DNA of 12,542 nt from assembly GCA_041686915.1 (NCBI GenBank), contig JAWLDB010000068.1, positions 1 to 12,542 on the forward strand. Direction: 5' to 3'. The translations under genes and the position numbers were made by a program. The notes under the pieces were generated by a model. That model was not told the origin of the DNA. It did not search any database and saw only the letters and a program-made list of their open reading frames with translations. Shown here piece by piece: positions 1-7,226 of the stretch; the first letter of the stretch is position 1, and every line of letters starts with the position of its first letter. This stretch comes from JAWLDB01 sp041686915 (GTDB lineage: Bacteria; Bacillota; UBA994; UBA5500).

Positions 1-210
1 AAAGCTTACGCCGGGCCGTCAATCGATATCTTCATCGGACCGGAAGGTGGTCTTTCAGCTGGCGAGATCGAGCACTTAAGCAAGCTGGGCTTCGTCAGCG
101 TATCGCTGGGACCGCGTATTCTGCGTACTGAGACCGCGCCACTGGCATTGCTGTCAATCATTCAGTATGAACTAGGAGACCTGGGGGGCGAAAACCTGTG
201 CCAAGAGTAG
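1..210 (+). CDS. rsmE: 16S rRNA (uracil(1498)-N3)-methyltransferase RsmE, C-terminal part
   Basis: This is the last 69 codons of a gene whose 5' part lies outside the window. Frame 1 is open from base 1 and ends at TAG 208-210. It reads FIGPEGGLS, then LGPRILRTETA and a tail with QYELGDL. These are the hallmark C-terminal motifs of RsmE, a SPOUT-class enzyme that methylates U1498 of 16S rRNA. The GPEGG and LGxRILRTETA loops form part of the knotted SAM-binding site in this family. The gene overlaps the start of mtaB by 13 bases, so the two are probably translationally coupled; the same rsmE-mtaB order is found in Bacillus (yqeU-yqeV). The catalytic domain visible here looks intact. Identification is firm; only the N-terminus is missing. 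Confidence 0.95.
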   Translation, partial: KAYAGPSIDIFIGPEGGLSAGEIEHLSKLGFVSVSLGPRILRTETAPLALLSIIQYELGDLGGENLCQE

Positions 211-1487
211 CCTTTCAAACACTGGGGTGCAAAGTCAACCAAGGCGAGACGGCCGGAATGGCTGCCCTGTTCCTGGATGCTGGCTATGAGGTAGTTGATT
301 TCCATCAGGTGGCTGATGTTTATATCGTCAATACCTGCGCCGTCACTTTGCAGGCTGAGCGCAAGTCGCGTCAGGCTCTGCGCAAGACGCGCGAGCAAAA
401 CCCGGAAGCTACGCTGGTGATGGTCGGCTGTTACCCTCAGGTAGCAAAAGATCAACTCTCGGCCATGCCAGAAATAGACCTGATAGTGGGCAGCGCCGAG
501 AAACCCCGGGTAGTAGAACTGGTGGAACGGGTCAGGCAGGCCAGTTCGCCTTTAATAGCTGTGTCCGAGTGGACTGATGAGGCTCGCTTTGAGCTGATCA
601 GCGCCAGCCAAGAAGTTGGGCGCACACGGGCCACCGTCAAAGTGCAGGACGGGTGTCAACAGTTCTGCTCTTATTGCATCATTCCCTACGCTAGAGGGCC
701 TGAACGCAGCCGCACTGTCGAGAGTGTGGTGGAAGAGGTGGCAGCTCTCGTGCAACAGGGATTTCGGGAAGTAGTGCTAACCGGAATTCACCTTGGTTCA
801 TACGGTAAAGACCTGCAACCTGCTATTGAACTGGCCGATCTGGTGGAAGCCGTCCTGCGAGTTCGTGGTCTTGACAGACTGCGTCTTAGTTCAGTTGAGC
901 CAAATGAGATTACTGATTCCCTACTGGCTTTGTTCTCACGCTACCCAAATTTTTGCCGGCACCTGCACATACCTCTGCAATCCGGCGAAGACCACATACT
1001 GAAGGCGATGAACCGGCGCTATGACACTGCCCAATACAGGCAGGTAATTGAGCAGGTGCGGCGGTATGTCGAGCGGATGGCTATCACTACTGACATCATC
1101 GTAGGGTTCCCCGGAGAAACCGACGGGCAGTTTCAGCTCACCTGTGAGTTTGTGAGATCCATTGGTTTTAGTCGGATGCACGTATTTCGCTATTCCCGGC
1201 GTCCTGGTACTCCTGCAGCTGCGCTAAAGGAACAGACACCTGCAGCCGTTAAGGAACAGCGTAGCTATACGCTAATCGACCTGGCTGAAGCGATGGGTGA
1301 GACGTACCGACGGCAGATGTTGGGGGAGACTTGGGACGTCCTCTGGGAGAGTGAGCATGAGGGCTGGTGGATCGGCCATACTGACACGTATGTAAAGGTA
1401 TACACTATACAACAAGGAATACAGTCAGGTAGTGTCAGCCCAGTGACAATAACTGATATGTGGAAGGATGGTGTGCGAGGTGAGTGA
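198..1487 (+). CDS. mtaB: tRNA (N6-threonylcarbamoyl-A37-C2)-methylthiotransferase MtaB
   Basis: This is a radical-SAM methylthiotransferase of 429 residues, the usual length. In this family MtaB converts t6A37 to ms2t6A37 in ANN-decoding tRNAs. The N-terminal UPF0004 domain carries three cluster cysteines: C11 (TLGCKVNQ), C47 (NTCAVT) and C78 (VGCYPQ). The radical-SAM CxxxCxxC motif is at C153, C157 and C160 (GCQQFCSYC). A TRAM-like RNA-binding tail covers about residues 365-429 and ends DGVRGE. The MtaB-type N-terminus (FQTLGCKVNQ) separates it from MiaB and RimO. The start is GTG 198, with a run of six G at 183-188 as ribosome site, inside the end of rsmE. The 3' end overlaps the next small gene. 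Function is inferred from motifs and neighbours, with high confidence. Confidence 0.95.
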   Translation: MPRVAFQTLGCKVNQGETAGMAALFLDAGYEVVDFHQVADVYIVNTCAVTLQAERKSRQALRKTREQNPEATLVMVGCYPQVAKDQLSAMPEIDLIVGSAEKPRVVELVERVRQASSPLIAVSEWTDEARFELISASQEVGRTRATVKVQDGCQQFCSYCIIPYARGPERSRTVESVVEEVAALVQQGFREVVLTGIHLGSYGKDLQPAIELADLVEAVLRVRGLDRLRLSSVEPNEITDSLLALFSRYPNFCRHLHIPLQSGEDHILKAMNRRYDTAQYRQVIEQVRRYVERMAITTDIIVGFPGETDGQFQLTCEFVRSIGFSRMHVFRYSRRPGTPAAALKEQTPAAVKEQRSYTLIDLAEAMGETYRRQMLGETWDVLWESEHEGWWIGHTDTYVKVYTIQQGIQSGSVSPVTITDMWKDGVRGE

Positions 1488-1728
1488 ACAGGTTAACTGG
1501 CAGCTGTTAACCAGGGTGCCGGGGGAGAATCAGGCTCACGTTCTGGAGAGTTTCCTGCGAAGCAACGGGATTGTGATCCGGTTGCATGTGGACCCGCTCG
1601 CCACAGTATATGGCTTATCGAGCGGTCCTCTGGCTGAGGTCAAGGTTTACGTTCCCGAGGACCAGTTAACTCTAGCGAGGGAGTTAATAGCAGGAAGCAG
1701 CCGTGCTCTGGACGAGCCAGAAAACTAA
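1480..1728 (+). CDS. Small DUF2007 (putative signal-transducing) protein
   Basis: This is a small soluble protein of about 82 residues (86 if the ATG at 1468 is used). The pattern WQLLTRVPGENQAHVLESFL, then an IVIRL strand and a VKVYVPEDQLTLARELI end, fits the DUF2007 family. That family has a GlnB-like small fold, is annotated as putative signal-transducing, and has no established biochemical role. The gene overlaps the end of mtaB by 8 bases, so it is probably co-translated with it. I prefer GTG 1480 because GGAAGGA at 1462-1468 lies about 11 bases upstream, whereas the same sequence abuts ATG 1468 and could not serve it. No catalytic residues or membrane segments are seen. The family call is fairly secure; the function is unknown. 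Confidence 0.75.
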   Translation: MSEQVNWQLLTRVPGENQAHVLESFLRSNGIVIRLHVDPLATVYGLSSGPLAEVKVYVPEDQLTLARELIAGSSRALDEPEN

Positions 1729-1764
1729 TTCTCCGCAATCTCCCAGGCGCACAAAGCAGGACAA

Positions 1765-1793
1765 TTGATTTGCCTGTAGAAGTTAAGTAATGT
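1765..1793 (+). promoter_or_regulatory. Possible weak sigma-A promoter for the HIT gene
   Basis: In the 80-base gap between the DUF2007 gene and the HIT gene, TTGATT (1765-1770) is followed after 17 bases by TAATGT (1788-1793). The -35 match is 4 of 6 and the -10 match only 3 of 6, so this is a weak candidate. I see no convincing terminator in the gap, so read-through from mtaB is equally possible. Confidence 0.25.
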
Positions 1794-1808
1794 AGGGGGG
1801 TTTAAATC

Positions 1809-2156
1809 ATGATGGACTGCATTTTCTGTAAGATAGTTGCCGGTCAAATTCCGGCTACTGTAGTTTATGAGGATGACCAGGTCTTGGCGTTCCGTGATAT
1901 TAATCCCGTTGCACCCGTTCACGTACTTGTCATCCCCAAACGTCATATCGTCTCCTTGCAGGAGACGCAGACTGGCGATGAGGAGTTGCTTGGTGCCCTG
2001 CTGGCAGCGGCGCGCCAAGTGGCGCAAACGGAAGGATTGACTTGTGGTTACCGTGTCTCAACCAACATCGGCGACGATGGTGGTCAGGTCGTGAAACACC
2101 TGCATTTTCACGTAATTGGCGGTAGGCCACTCAGCGCAACACCTTCCTTGGGTTGA
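1809..2156 (+). CDS. HIT family (HinT-like) nucleotide hydrolase
   Basis: This is a histidine-triad protein of 115 residues, the normal HinT length. It opens DCIFCKIVAGQIP, as most bacterial HIT proteins do, and has the NPVAPVHVLVIPKRH segment. The triad is HLHFHVI, with H97, H99 and H101; by family knowledge the middle histidine is the nucleophile. Such enzymes cleave purine nucleoside phosphoramidates and aminoacyl-adenylates, but the cellular role in bacteria is unclear. C4 and C7 form a CxxC that could bind zinc with histidines, as in some homologues. The ribosome site is a run of six G at 1795-1800; ATG 1809 or ATG 1812 could serve as start. The stop codon lies inside the -35 box of the rpsU promoter. 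Family assignment is firm; the substrate is not known from sequence. Confidence 0.93.
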   Translation: MMDCIFCKIVAGQIPATVVYEDDQVLAFRDINPVAPVHVLVIPKRHIVSLQETQTGDEELLGALLAAARQVAQTEGLTCGYRVSTNIGDDGGQVVKHLHFHVIGGRPLSATPSLG

Positions 2157-2181
2157 CAGGTTTACAGGCGCGGGATATAAT
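2153..2181 (+). promoter_or_regulatory. Consensus sigma-A promoter of rpsU
   Basis: TTGACA (2153-2158) and TATAAT (2176-2181) are both perfect matches to the housekeeping consensus and are separated by exactly 17 bases. Transcription should start near 2187-2189, giving a leader of about 80 bases before the rpsU start. The -35 box includes the TGA stop codon of the HIT gene (2154-2156). Such a strong promoter fits a ribosomal protein gene. Confidence 0.92.
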
Positions 2182-2268
2182 AGCAGAAGGTTCATTTAGC
2201 TTTAATCGCAGCAACAGACACAGCAATACTCCGAGCATTTTTTGGTTGGCGGAGGGAGGGAGAACTAA

Positions 2269-2448
2269 GTGAGCGAGGTAAGGGTCCGTAAGGACGAATC
2301 ATTAGATAGCGCATTGCGCCGTTTTAAGCGTCAGTGTCAGCGTTCTGGCGTACTTTCAGAAGCGAGGAAGCGTGAGGCTTACGAAAAGCCCAGCGTCAAG
2401 CGGAAGAAGAAGTCGGAAGCTGCCAGAAAGAAACGCCGGTTCTATTAA
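2269..2448 (+). CDS. rpsU: 30S ribosomal protein S21
   Basis: This is a short gene of 59 codons encoding a very basic protein. The translation opens SEVRVRKDESLDSALRRFKR and has the S21 signature of SGVLSEARKREAYEKPS followed by a Lys/Arg-rich tail ending ARKKRRFY. S21 sits on the 30S platform next to the 3' end of 16S rRNA and affects initiation in species that carry it. The start is GTG 2269, preceded by an extended purine ribosome site, GGAGGGAGGG (2251-2260). The gene has its own consensus promoter and a terminator ten bases after its TAA stop, so it is probably transcribed mainly as a single gene. In Bacillus, rpsU is followed by yqeY; that gene is absent here. Identification is firm. 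Confidence 0.97.
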   Translation: MSEVRVRKDESLDSALRRFKRQCQRSGVLSEARKREAYEKPSVKRKKKSEAARKKRRFY

Positions 2449-2458
2449 TATTGCACTC

Positions 2459-2485
2459 AAAAGGCACCCGCAAGGGTGCCTTTTT
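2459..2485 (+). terminator. Intrinsic terminator after rpsU
   Basis: A perfect GC-rich hairpin starts ten bases after the rpsU stop: AGGCACCC (2462-2469), GCAA tetraloop (2470-2473), GGGTGCCT (2474-2481). The left arm is preceded by A residues and the right arm runs into five T (2481-2485), so the stem can extend through A-U pairs. The GCAA loop is of the stable GNRA type. It separates rpsU from the yqfC operon. Confidence 0.93.
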
Positions 2486-2577
2486 GCTTACCTTTCGGAG
2501 CGACGCTGAGAAGAGTCTTTTCGGCATTACGACAGCATAAGCATGAGAAGAGAGTGACTTGTACAGGGGGGAGCGAA

Positions 2578-2883
2578 GTGCCGGAGGAAAAACCTGTGCG
2601 TCAGCGCAGAAGCCTAAAGAACAGTGTCGACAAGCTATTGACCGATGTCCTGGAGTTGCCCAAAGATCTGGTGCTTAACTTGCCGCGCGTTACCATGGTT
2701 GGCAATATTCAGCTGACCTTGGAAAACCATCGCGGCGTCATCCTTTATACAGATAGCCGAGTCAGGGTTGCGGTGGAGAAGGGTGAAGTAGTTGTTGTCG
2801 GGCAGAAGCTGACACTGCGTTCCATATATGCAGACGAAATCATCATCGATGGCCTAATCCTCGACGTGTCCTTTGTAAGTTAG
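2578..2883 (+). CDS. yqfC: Sporulation protein YqfC
   Basis: This small protein of about 101 residues resembles YqfC of Bacillus (about 93). After a basic N-terminal stretch, its core reads ELPKDLVLNLPRVTMVGN, then LTLENHRGVILYTDSRVRV and VVGQKLTLRSIYADEIIIDG. This repetitive beta-rich pattern is typical of the YabP/YqfC family, which is linked to the spore-forming cell. GTG 2578 is chosen because GGGGGAG (2566-2572) lies about six bases upstream. A longer in-frame reading from 2476 would start inside the rpsU terminator and is unlikely. It directly precedes yqfD, the same pairing as in Bacillus, where the pair belongs to the sigma-E regulon. Its molecular function is unknown. Confidence 0.88.
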   Translation: MPEEKPVRQRRSLKNSVDKLLTDVLELPKDLVLNLPRVTMVGNIQLTLENHRGVILYTDSRVRVAVEKGEVVVVGQKLTLRSIYADEIIIDGLILDVSFVS

Positions 2884-2922
2884 GACCTTTTAGCAGTTTG
2901 CCTTGGGCAGGAGGTGACCAGC

Positions 2923-4122
2923 TTGTTCATTAATCGCATACTGGCTTTGCTTATCGGTTATCTCAACATCAGGTTTCGCGGCGAAAGAGTAGAACGCTTC
3001 ATCAACCTGTGCTTGCAGCGAGGCATTCAGGTTTGGGACGTCTATACCACCAGGAATGGCACAGTGGTCGGTAAGACGAACATAGATGGTTTTCGGCAGA
3101 TGCGTCCGGTTGCTCGACGATCCAAGGTTTCCGTCCGTATCATCAGCCGGAGAGGACTACCGTTTCTCTGTGCCAAGCTATGGAAACGGACAGCCTTTGC
3201 TGCTGGTGCCATTTTGTTCTTTGTCAGCCTGCATATCTTAGGCGCGATGATCTGGTTTGTAGATGTTGATGGAGTGGATAAAGTGCCTGCCAGCCGGGTG
3301 ATTGAGGCTGCTGCTGAACTCGGGCTGAAACCGGGGCGTTTTCGGGAGAGCCTGGTTGCATCCGAAATGTCGCGAGCGCTCTGCATCAAGGTTCCTGAGT
3401 TATCTTGGGCAGGAATTGAGCTCACCGGTACCAAAGCACTGATCAAAGTCGTAGAGAAGAAAATAGTAACGGCCGATCCCAGGCCTGTAGGTCATGTGCT
3501 GGCTAGCAAGAATGGTAGCATCAGCAAGATTGTGGCAACCACAGGTAAATCCATGGCACGAGCTGGGGATAATGTACAGCAGGGCCAGATTTTGATCAGC
3601 GGGGCTTTTCAGGTTGACGAAGAGGCGGAAATTCGATATGTTCATGCCGAGGGTATTGTTGAAGCACGCATTCAGTACGCGGCAACTGCCGAAAGCTCCA
3701 TGCGGCGCATGGTACGCAGGCGTACCGGAGAAAGCGTGCAATGTGAGGAGCTGGAGGTAGACGGAACAGTTATCATGATCAAAGGTCCAAAGGCACCTCC
3801 TTACGGTTTGAGTGAAGAACAGGTCAAGCCATTACCTCTGCTCTGGAGGAGTTTAGGTGCCCCTGTCGAACATAGAATTAGGAATATTTATGAACTGGTG
3901 GAGCAGTTTGAACAGGTTAGCTTTGAGCAGGCCAAGCAGGAAGCGCTTGATGCTGCTTTGCAGCAGGCTAATCAGAAGCTCCCGCCTGGGGTGAAAGTTG
4001 ACAAGCACATCGTGCAGGTCGAGCTGTTGCCCGACCAGAATACCGTTCAGGTTACAGTGATTGTAGAGACTATTGAGCCAATCGGAGTGTTCTCACCTAT
4101 CGTTGAGCACCCGAGCCACTGA
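2923..4122 (+). CDS. yqfD: Sporulation protein YqfD
   Basis: This membrane protein of 399 residues is close to the 398 of Bacillus YqfD. The N-terminal soluble part (about 1-88) has the family pattern GERVERFINLCLQRGIQVWDV. One transmembrane segment follows at about 91-113 (AFAAGAILFFVSLHILGAMI), then a long domain with IKVVEKKI and LVASKNGSISKIVATTGK-like segments and a Gln-rich helix near the C-terminus. The start is placed at TTG 2923: AGGAGGTGA (2909-2917) is an almost ideal ribosome site and lies 8 bases before it, whereas GTG 2914 lies inside that site. In Bacillus, yqfD is expressed in the mother cell and needed for efficient sporulation; the mechanism is not known. The stop is 12 bases before phoH. 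Confidence 0.92.
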   Translation: MFINRILALLIGYLNIRFRGERVERFINLCLQRGIQVWDVYTTRNGTVVGKTNIDGFRQMRPVARRSKVSVRIISRRGLPFLCAKLWKRTAFAAGAILFFVSLHILGAMIWFVDVDGVDKVPASRVIEAAAELGLKPGRFRESLVASEMSRALCIKVPELSWAGIELTGTKALIKVVEKKIVTADPRPVGHVLASKNGSISKIVATTGKSMARAGDNVQQGQILISGAFQVDEEAEIRYVHAEGIVEARIQYAATAESSMRRMVRRRTGESVQCEELEVDGTVIMIKGPKAPPYGLSEEQVKPLPLLWRSLGAPVEHRIRNIYELVEQFEQVSFEQAKQEALDAALQQANQKLPPGVKVDKHIVQVELLPDQNTVQVTVIVETIEPIGVFSPIVEHPSH

Positions 4123-4134
4123 GGAGGAAGTTGA

Positions 4135-5130
4135 TTGTCCACTCATCCGCAGCACGAACAGCAGACAGTTAAGCTGTTCATCCGCAGTCTGGAAGAAGCA
4201 AGCAGCCTGTTTGGCAGACATGACGAGAACATGAAAGCTATTGAAGCGGAATTTCCGGTTACTATTGGAGCCCGGGGCAATGAGGTTACCATCACCGGTA
4301 GCGAGGCTATAGTGCAGAAGGTGCATGGCCTGCTAAAGCACCTTTTGGCCCTGATCAGGCAGGGAACTCCTGTCACCTTGAGGGAAGTGACCTACGCAGT
4401 CCGACTGGTAAACGCAGGGCAGGATCCAAACCTGCAGGACATCTACGCAGACGTAATCGTTACCACTCACCGTGGAAAGCAGATCAGACCAAAAACCCAA
4501 GGTCAGAAGGCATATATTGAAAGCCTGCGTAAGAATGATATCGTATTTGGTATTGGACCAGCCGGTACTGGTAAGACCTACCTGGCTATGGCGATGGCGG
4601 TGGCGGCCCTCCGCAACCGTGAAGTCAGCAGGATTGTGCTGACGCGCCCAGCTGTTGAAGCCGGCGAAAAGCTTGGGTTCCTGCCGGGAGACTTGCAGGA
4701 CAAGGTGGATCCATATCTGCGGCCACTATATGATGCATTGTTTGATATTCTCGGACAAGAGACCCACCTGAAGTATATGGAACGAGGCATCATTGAGGTG
4801 GCTCCGCTGGCGTATATGCGTGGTCGCACCTTGGACGATGCCTACATCATCCTGGACGAGGCACAGAACTCCACACCGGAACAGATGAAGATGTTCTTGA
4901 CACGTATGGGCTTCGGCTCTAAGGCGGTAGTGACCGGTGATATTACCCAGATCGACCTGCCCAGGGGGCGTTACAGCGGTCTTGAAGAGGCCCGTATGGT
5001 ACTGAAGAACGTTAAGGGAATCGGCTTCATTCACCTGACGGACCAGGACGTGGTGAGGCATGCCTTGGTGCAGAAAATCATCAAAGCATATGAGATATTC
5101 AAGAAAACAGAGGACAAAGAAGCCCGGTAG
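4135..5130 (+). CDS. phoH: PhoH family ATPase (YbeZ type)
   Basis: This predicted cytoplasmic ATPase has 331 residues. The N-terminal region (about 15-80) resembles the KH-like part of PhoH/YbeZ proteins. The ATPase core has Walker A GPAGTGKT at 141-148, followed by LTRPAVEAGEKLGFLPGD, and Walker B IILDEAQN around D241-E242. Downstream lie the conserved MFLTRMGFGSK and VTGDITQIDLP motifs. The start is TTG 4135, with GGAGG at 4123-4127 seven bases before it. In many bacteria this gene is next to ybeY and is thought to act in RNA or ribosome metabolism; here only pgpH intervenes. The name comes from phosphate-starvation induction in E. coli, and nothing in this sequence suggests phosphate control. 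Family identity is firm; the exact role is inferred from context. Confidence 0.95.
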   Translation: MSTHPQHEQQTVKLFIRSLEEASSLFGRHDENMKAIEAEFPVTIGARGNEVTITGSEAIVQKVHGLLKHLLALIRQGTPVTLREVTYAVRLVNAGQDPNLQDIYADVIVTTHRGKQIRPKTQGQKAYIESLRKNDIVFGIGPAGTGKTYLAMAMAVAALRNREVSRIVLTRPAVEAGEKLGFLPGDLQDKVDPYLRPLYDALFDILGQETHLKYMERGIIEVAPLAYMRGRTLDDAYIILDEAQNSTPEQMKMFLTRMGFGSKAVVTGDITQIDLPRGRYSGLEEARMVLKNVKGIGFIHLTDQDVVRHALVQKIIKAYEIFKKTEDKEAR

Positions 5131-5141
5131 GAGGGGTCGGA

Positions 5142-7226
5142 GTGGCGACAATGGCTAGAAAGACCCAGGTGCTTACAAGGCGCATTATGCGGCGCCCGGT
5201 CGTACGCCGGGCTCTTTTGCTATTGCTGATTTATGTCTCGCTGTCGTTACTGTTGCTGTTTAGCCTGTTACCTGAGTCTGTCCAGCTTGAGGTTGGACAG
5301 GCTAGCCCACGCTATATTGGGGCACCACGTACGGTGGAAGACAGGTTCACTACTCAGAGACTGCGCGAGCAGGCTAAACAGGCCGTACCTGATATATATC
5401 AGCAAGACCCGGCAGTTTTAGAGGATGGAACCAAGCAAGTACAAGAAATTTTCAACTTGTTCATCAGCATAGGTGGGCAGGATGACTCTACCAAGACACA
5501 GAAGCTGGAGCAGCTTCGTCAAACACTGCCAATTGATCTACCAGATACCCTTTTGGAGGTAGGTCTTAGCTTGTCTCCGGAGACTTCAAGGCAGCTGGTG
5601 AGCACAATGACAGCGTTGCTGCAGGAAGCTTACGGTCGGGGTATCAAGACGGAAGCTCTCTTGACTGCAGAGGAGCAACTGTTTAGTGACATCTATCAAC
5701 TCGGATTTCCTGCCCAACAGGCGAGTCTGTTAGCTGGCATTACGAGCAGGATACTACAACCTAACATGCTGTTTAACGCTAGTGCCACCGAGCGCGCAAG
5801 ACAGGATGCTGAGTCTAAAGTTCTTGGAGTAACGGTGCAAAAGGGGCAGAAAATCATCGGGCAAGGTGAGATCGCCACCGAACGCGAGATCATTCTGCTT
5901 GAGGATCTTGGCCTATTAAAGACAGGCATAAACTGGGCATTGGTGCTAGGCTCCTTCGCCTTTGTCGGAATGGCACTGATGCCGATGTTCTTCTATCTGA
6001 TGCTTTTCAAGCACAACGTGCTGGATAGTCCGAAAACACTGTTGTTGCTTGGGCTAATACTGCTGTTAACTTTTGCTATCAGCAAGGTGATGAGCATTGT
6101 ATCCGGGCTGCTTATGCCTGTAGCAATGGCCACCATTTTGATAGCAGTGCTGGTTGACCCCAGGCTGGCAAGTGTGAGCAGCATTACCGTAGCCTTGATT
6201 GCCGGGGCTCTGGGGGGGTTTGAGATTTCGTACATGGGTGTTGGACTTGTAGGTGCTGTGGTAGGGTCGTTTAGCGTATCTCGTATGCATCATCGCTTTG
6301 ACCTGGTACGGGCAGGGGCTTTGGTAGCGACCGCCAATGGCGTCGCCACATTGGGCTTCGGGCTGCTGCTTGGTTCTTCCGTTAGTATTATGTTTGGGGA
6401 AGCTTTGCGGGCGCTTTCGGGCGGTGTATTCTCGGCAATCTTAGGCTTTGGCTTGCTGCCGTTCCTGGAGCGACCCTTCGGCATAGCTTCTACCGTCAAG
6501 CTGCTGGAACTGTCCAATCCAAATCAGCCTTTGCTCAGACGTCTGCTTATTGAAGCACCAGGCACCTACAATCACAGTATAGTTGTGGCCAATTTAGCAG
6601 AAGCAGCAGCTGAAGCAGTCGGTGCTGACGGGCTATTGGCGCGTGTCGGTTCGTATTACCATGACGTGGGCAAACTAAGACGCCCTTACTTCTTCATCGA
6701 GAACCAGTTCATGATGGATAACCCCCACGACAAGTATCCGCCGTCTCTTAGTACCCTGGTCATTACTTCCCATGTCAAAGACGGCGTCGAAATCGGCAAG
6801 GAGCACAAGCTGCCGGAGGTTGTTACGGACATCATTCAGCAACACCATGGGACAACCATGGTCAACTACTTCTACCACAAGGCCAAGGAACAGGGGGCCG
6901 TCGAGGAAGCTGACTTCCGTTATGCCGGCCCAACGCCACAAACCAAAGAGGCGGCCATAGTGATGCTGGCAGACTCTGTGGAAGCAGCCGTCCGTTCGTT
7001 GTCACAACCTACGCCTGGCAGGATAGAGGGGTTAGTCCGTAAAATCATCAAGGATCGCCTGAATGACGGTCAGCTTGATGAGTGTGATATTACTCTGAGG
7101 GAACTCGACATAGCCGGTACCGCCTTCGTGCACATCTTAAGCGGTATCTTCCACAAACGGATCGAGTACCCGGATAAACTTAAGGAAGGCGAAAGGGTGA
7201 CAGCAGATGATACTAATAAGCAATGA
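5142..7226 (+). CDS. pgpH: 7TM-HD membrane protein, PgpH-type c-di-AMP phosphodiesterase (YqfF)
   Basis: This membrane enzyme has 694 residues. Its order is a basic N-terminus, one transmembrane segment (about 24-43), an extracellular 7TMR-HDED domain (about 50-255), a cluster of hydrophobic segments (about 263-440) and a cytoplasmic HD domain. HD-domain metal ligands visible are H478 (NHSIV), H507-D508 (YYHDVGK), H544 (TSHVKDG), H568-H569 (QQHHGTT) and D611 (LADSVEAA). PgpH in Listeria hydrolyses the second messenger c-di-AMP, and the domain layout here is the same, so that activity is inferred. The start is GTG 5142, with AGGAGGGG (5129-5136) overlapping the phoH stop. The 3' end overlaps ybeY by 20 bases. 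No key residue appears to be missing. An HD protein of another specificity is possible but less likely. Confidence 0.93.
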   Translation: MATMARKTQVLTRRIMRRPVVRRALLLLLIYVSLSLLLLFSLLPESVQLEVGQASPRYIGAPRTVEDRFTTQRLREQAKQAVPDIYQQDPAVLEDGTKQVQEIFNLFISIGGQDDSTKTQKLEQLRQTLPIDLPDTLLEVGLSLSPETSRQLVSTMTALLQEAYGRGIKTEALLTAEEQLFSDIYQLGFPAQQASLLAGITSRILQPNMLFNASATERARQDAESKVLGVTVQKGQKIIGQGEIATEREIILLEDLGLLKTGINWALVLGSFAFVGMALMPMFFYLMLFKHNVLDSPKTLLLLGLILLLTFAISKVMSIVSGLLMPVAMATILIAVLVDPRLASVSSITVALIAGALGGFEISYMGVGLVGAVVGSFSVSRMHHRFDLVRAGALVATANGVATLGFGLLLGSSVSIMFGEALRALSGGVFSAILGFGLLPFLERPFGIASTVKLLELSNPNQPLLRRLLIEAPGTYNHSIVVANLAEAAAEAVGADGLLARVGSYYHDVGKLRRPYFFIENQFMMDNPHDKYPPSLSTLVITSHVKDGVEIGKEHKLPEVVTDIIQQHHGTTMVNYFYHKAKEQGAVEEADFRYAGPTPQTKEAAIVMLADSVEAAVRSLSQPTPGRIEGLVRKIIKDRLNDGQLDECDITLRELDIAGTAFVHILSGIFHKRIEYPDKLKEGERVTADDTNKQ

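Noticed and set aside
1729..1808. Possible terminator between the DUF2007 and HIT genes
   Set aside because: Only a 4-bp CAGG/CCTG pairing around 1757-1776 is visible, with no T run, so it is not a credible terminator.
2476..2577. N-terminal extension of YqfC starting at 2476
   Set aside because: The start would be inside the rpsU terminator hairpin, and the extra residues do not resemble YqfC. GTG 2578 has a good ribosome site.
4726..5151. Minus-strand open frame of 141 codons opposite phoH
   Set aside because: It lies opposite the conserved Walker B half of phoH; its composition looks like an antisense shadow and no family is recognised.
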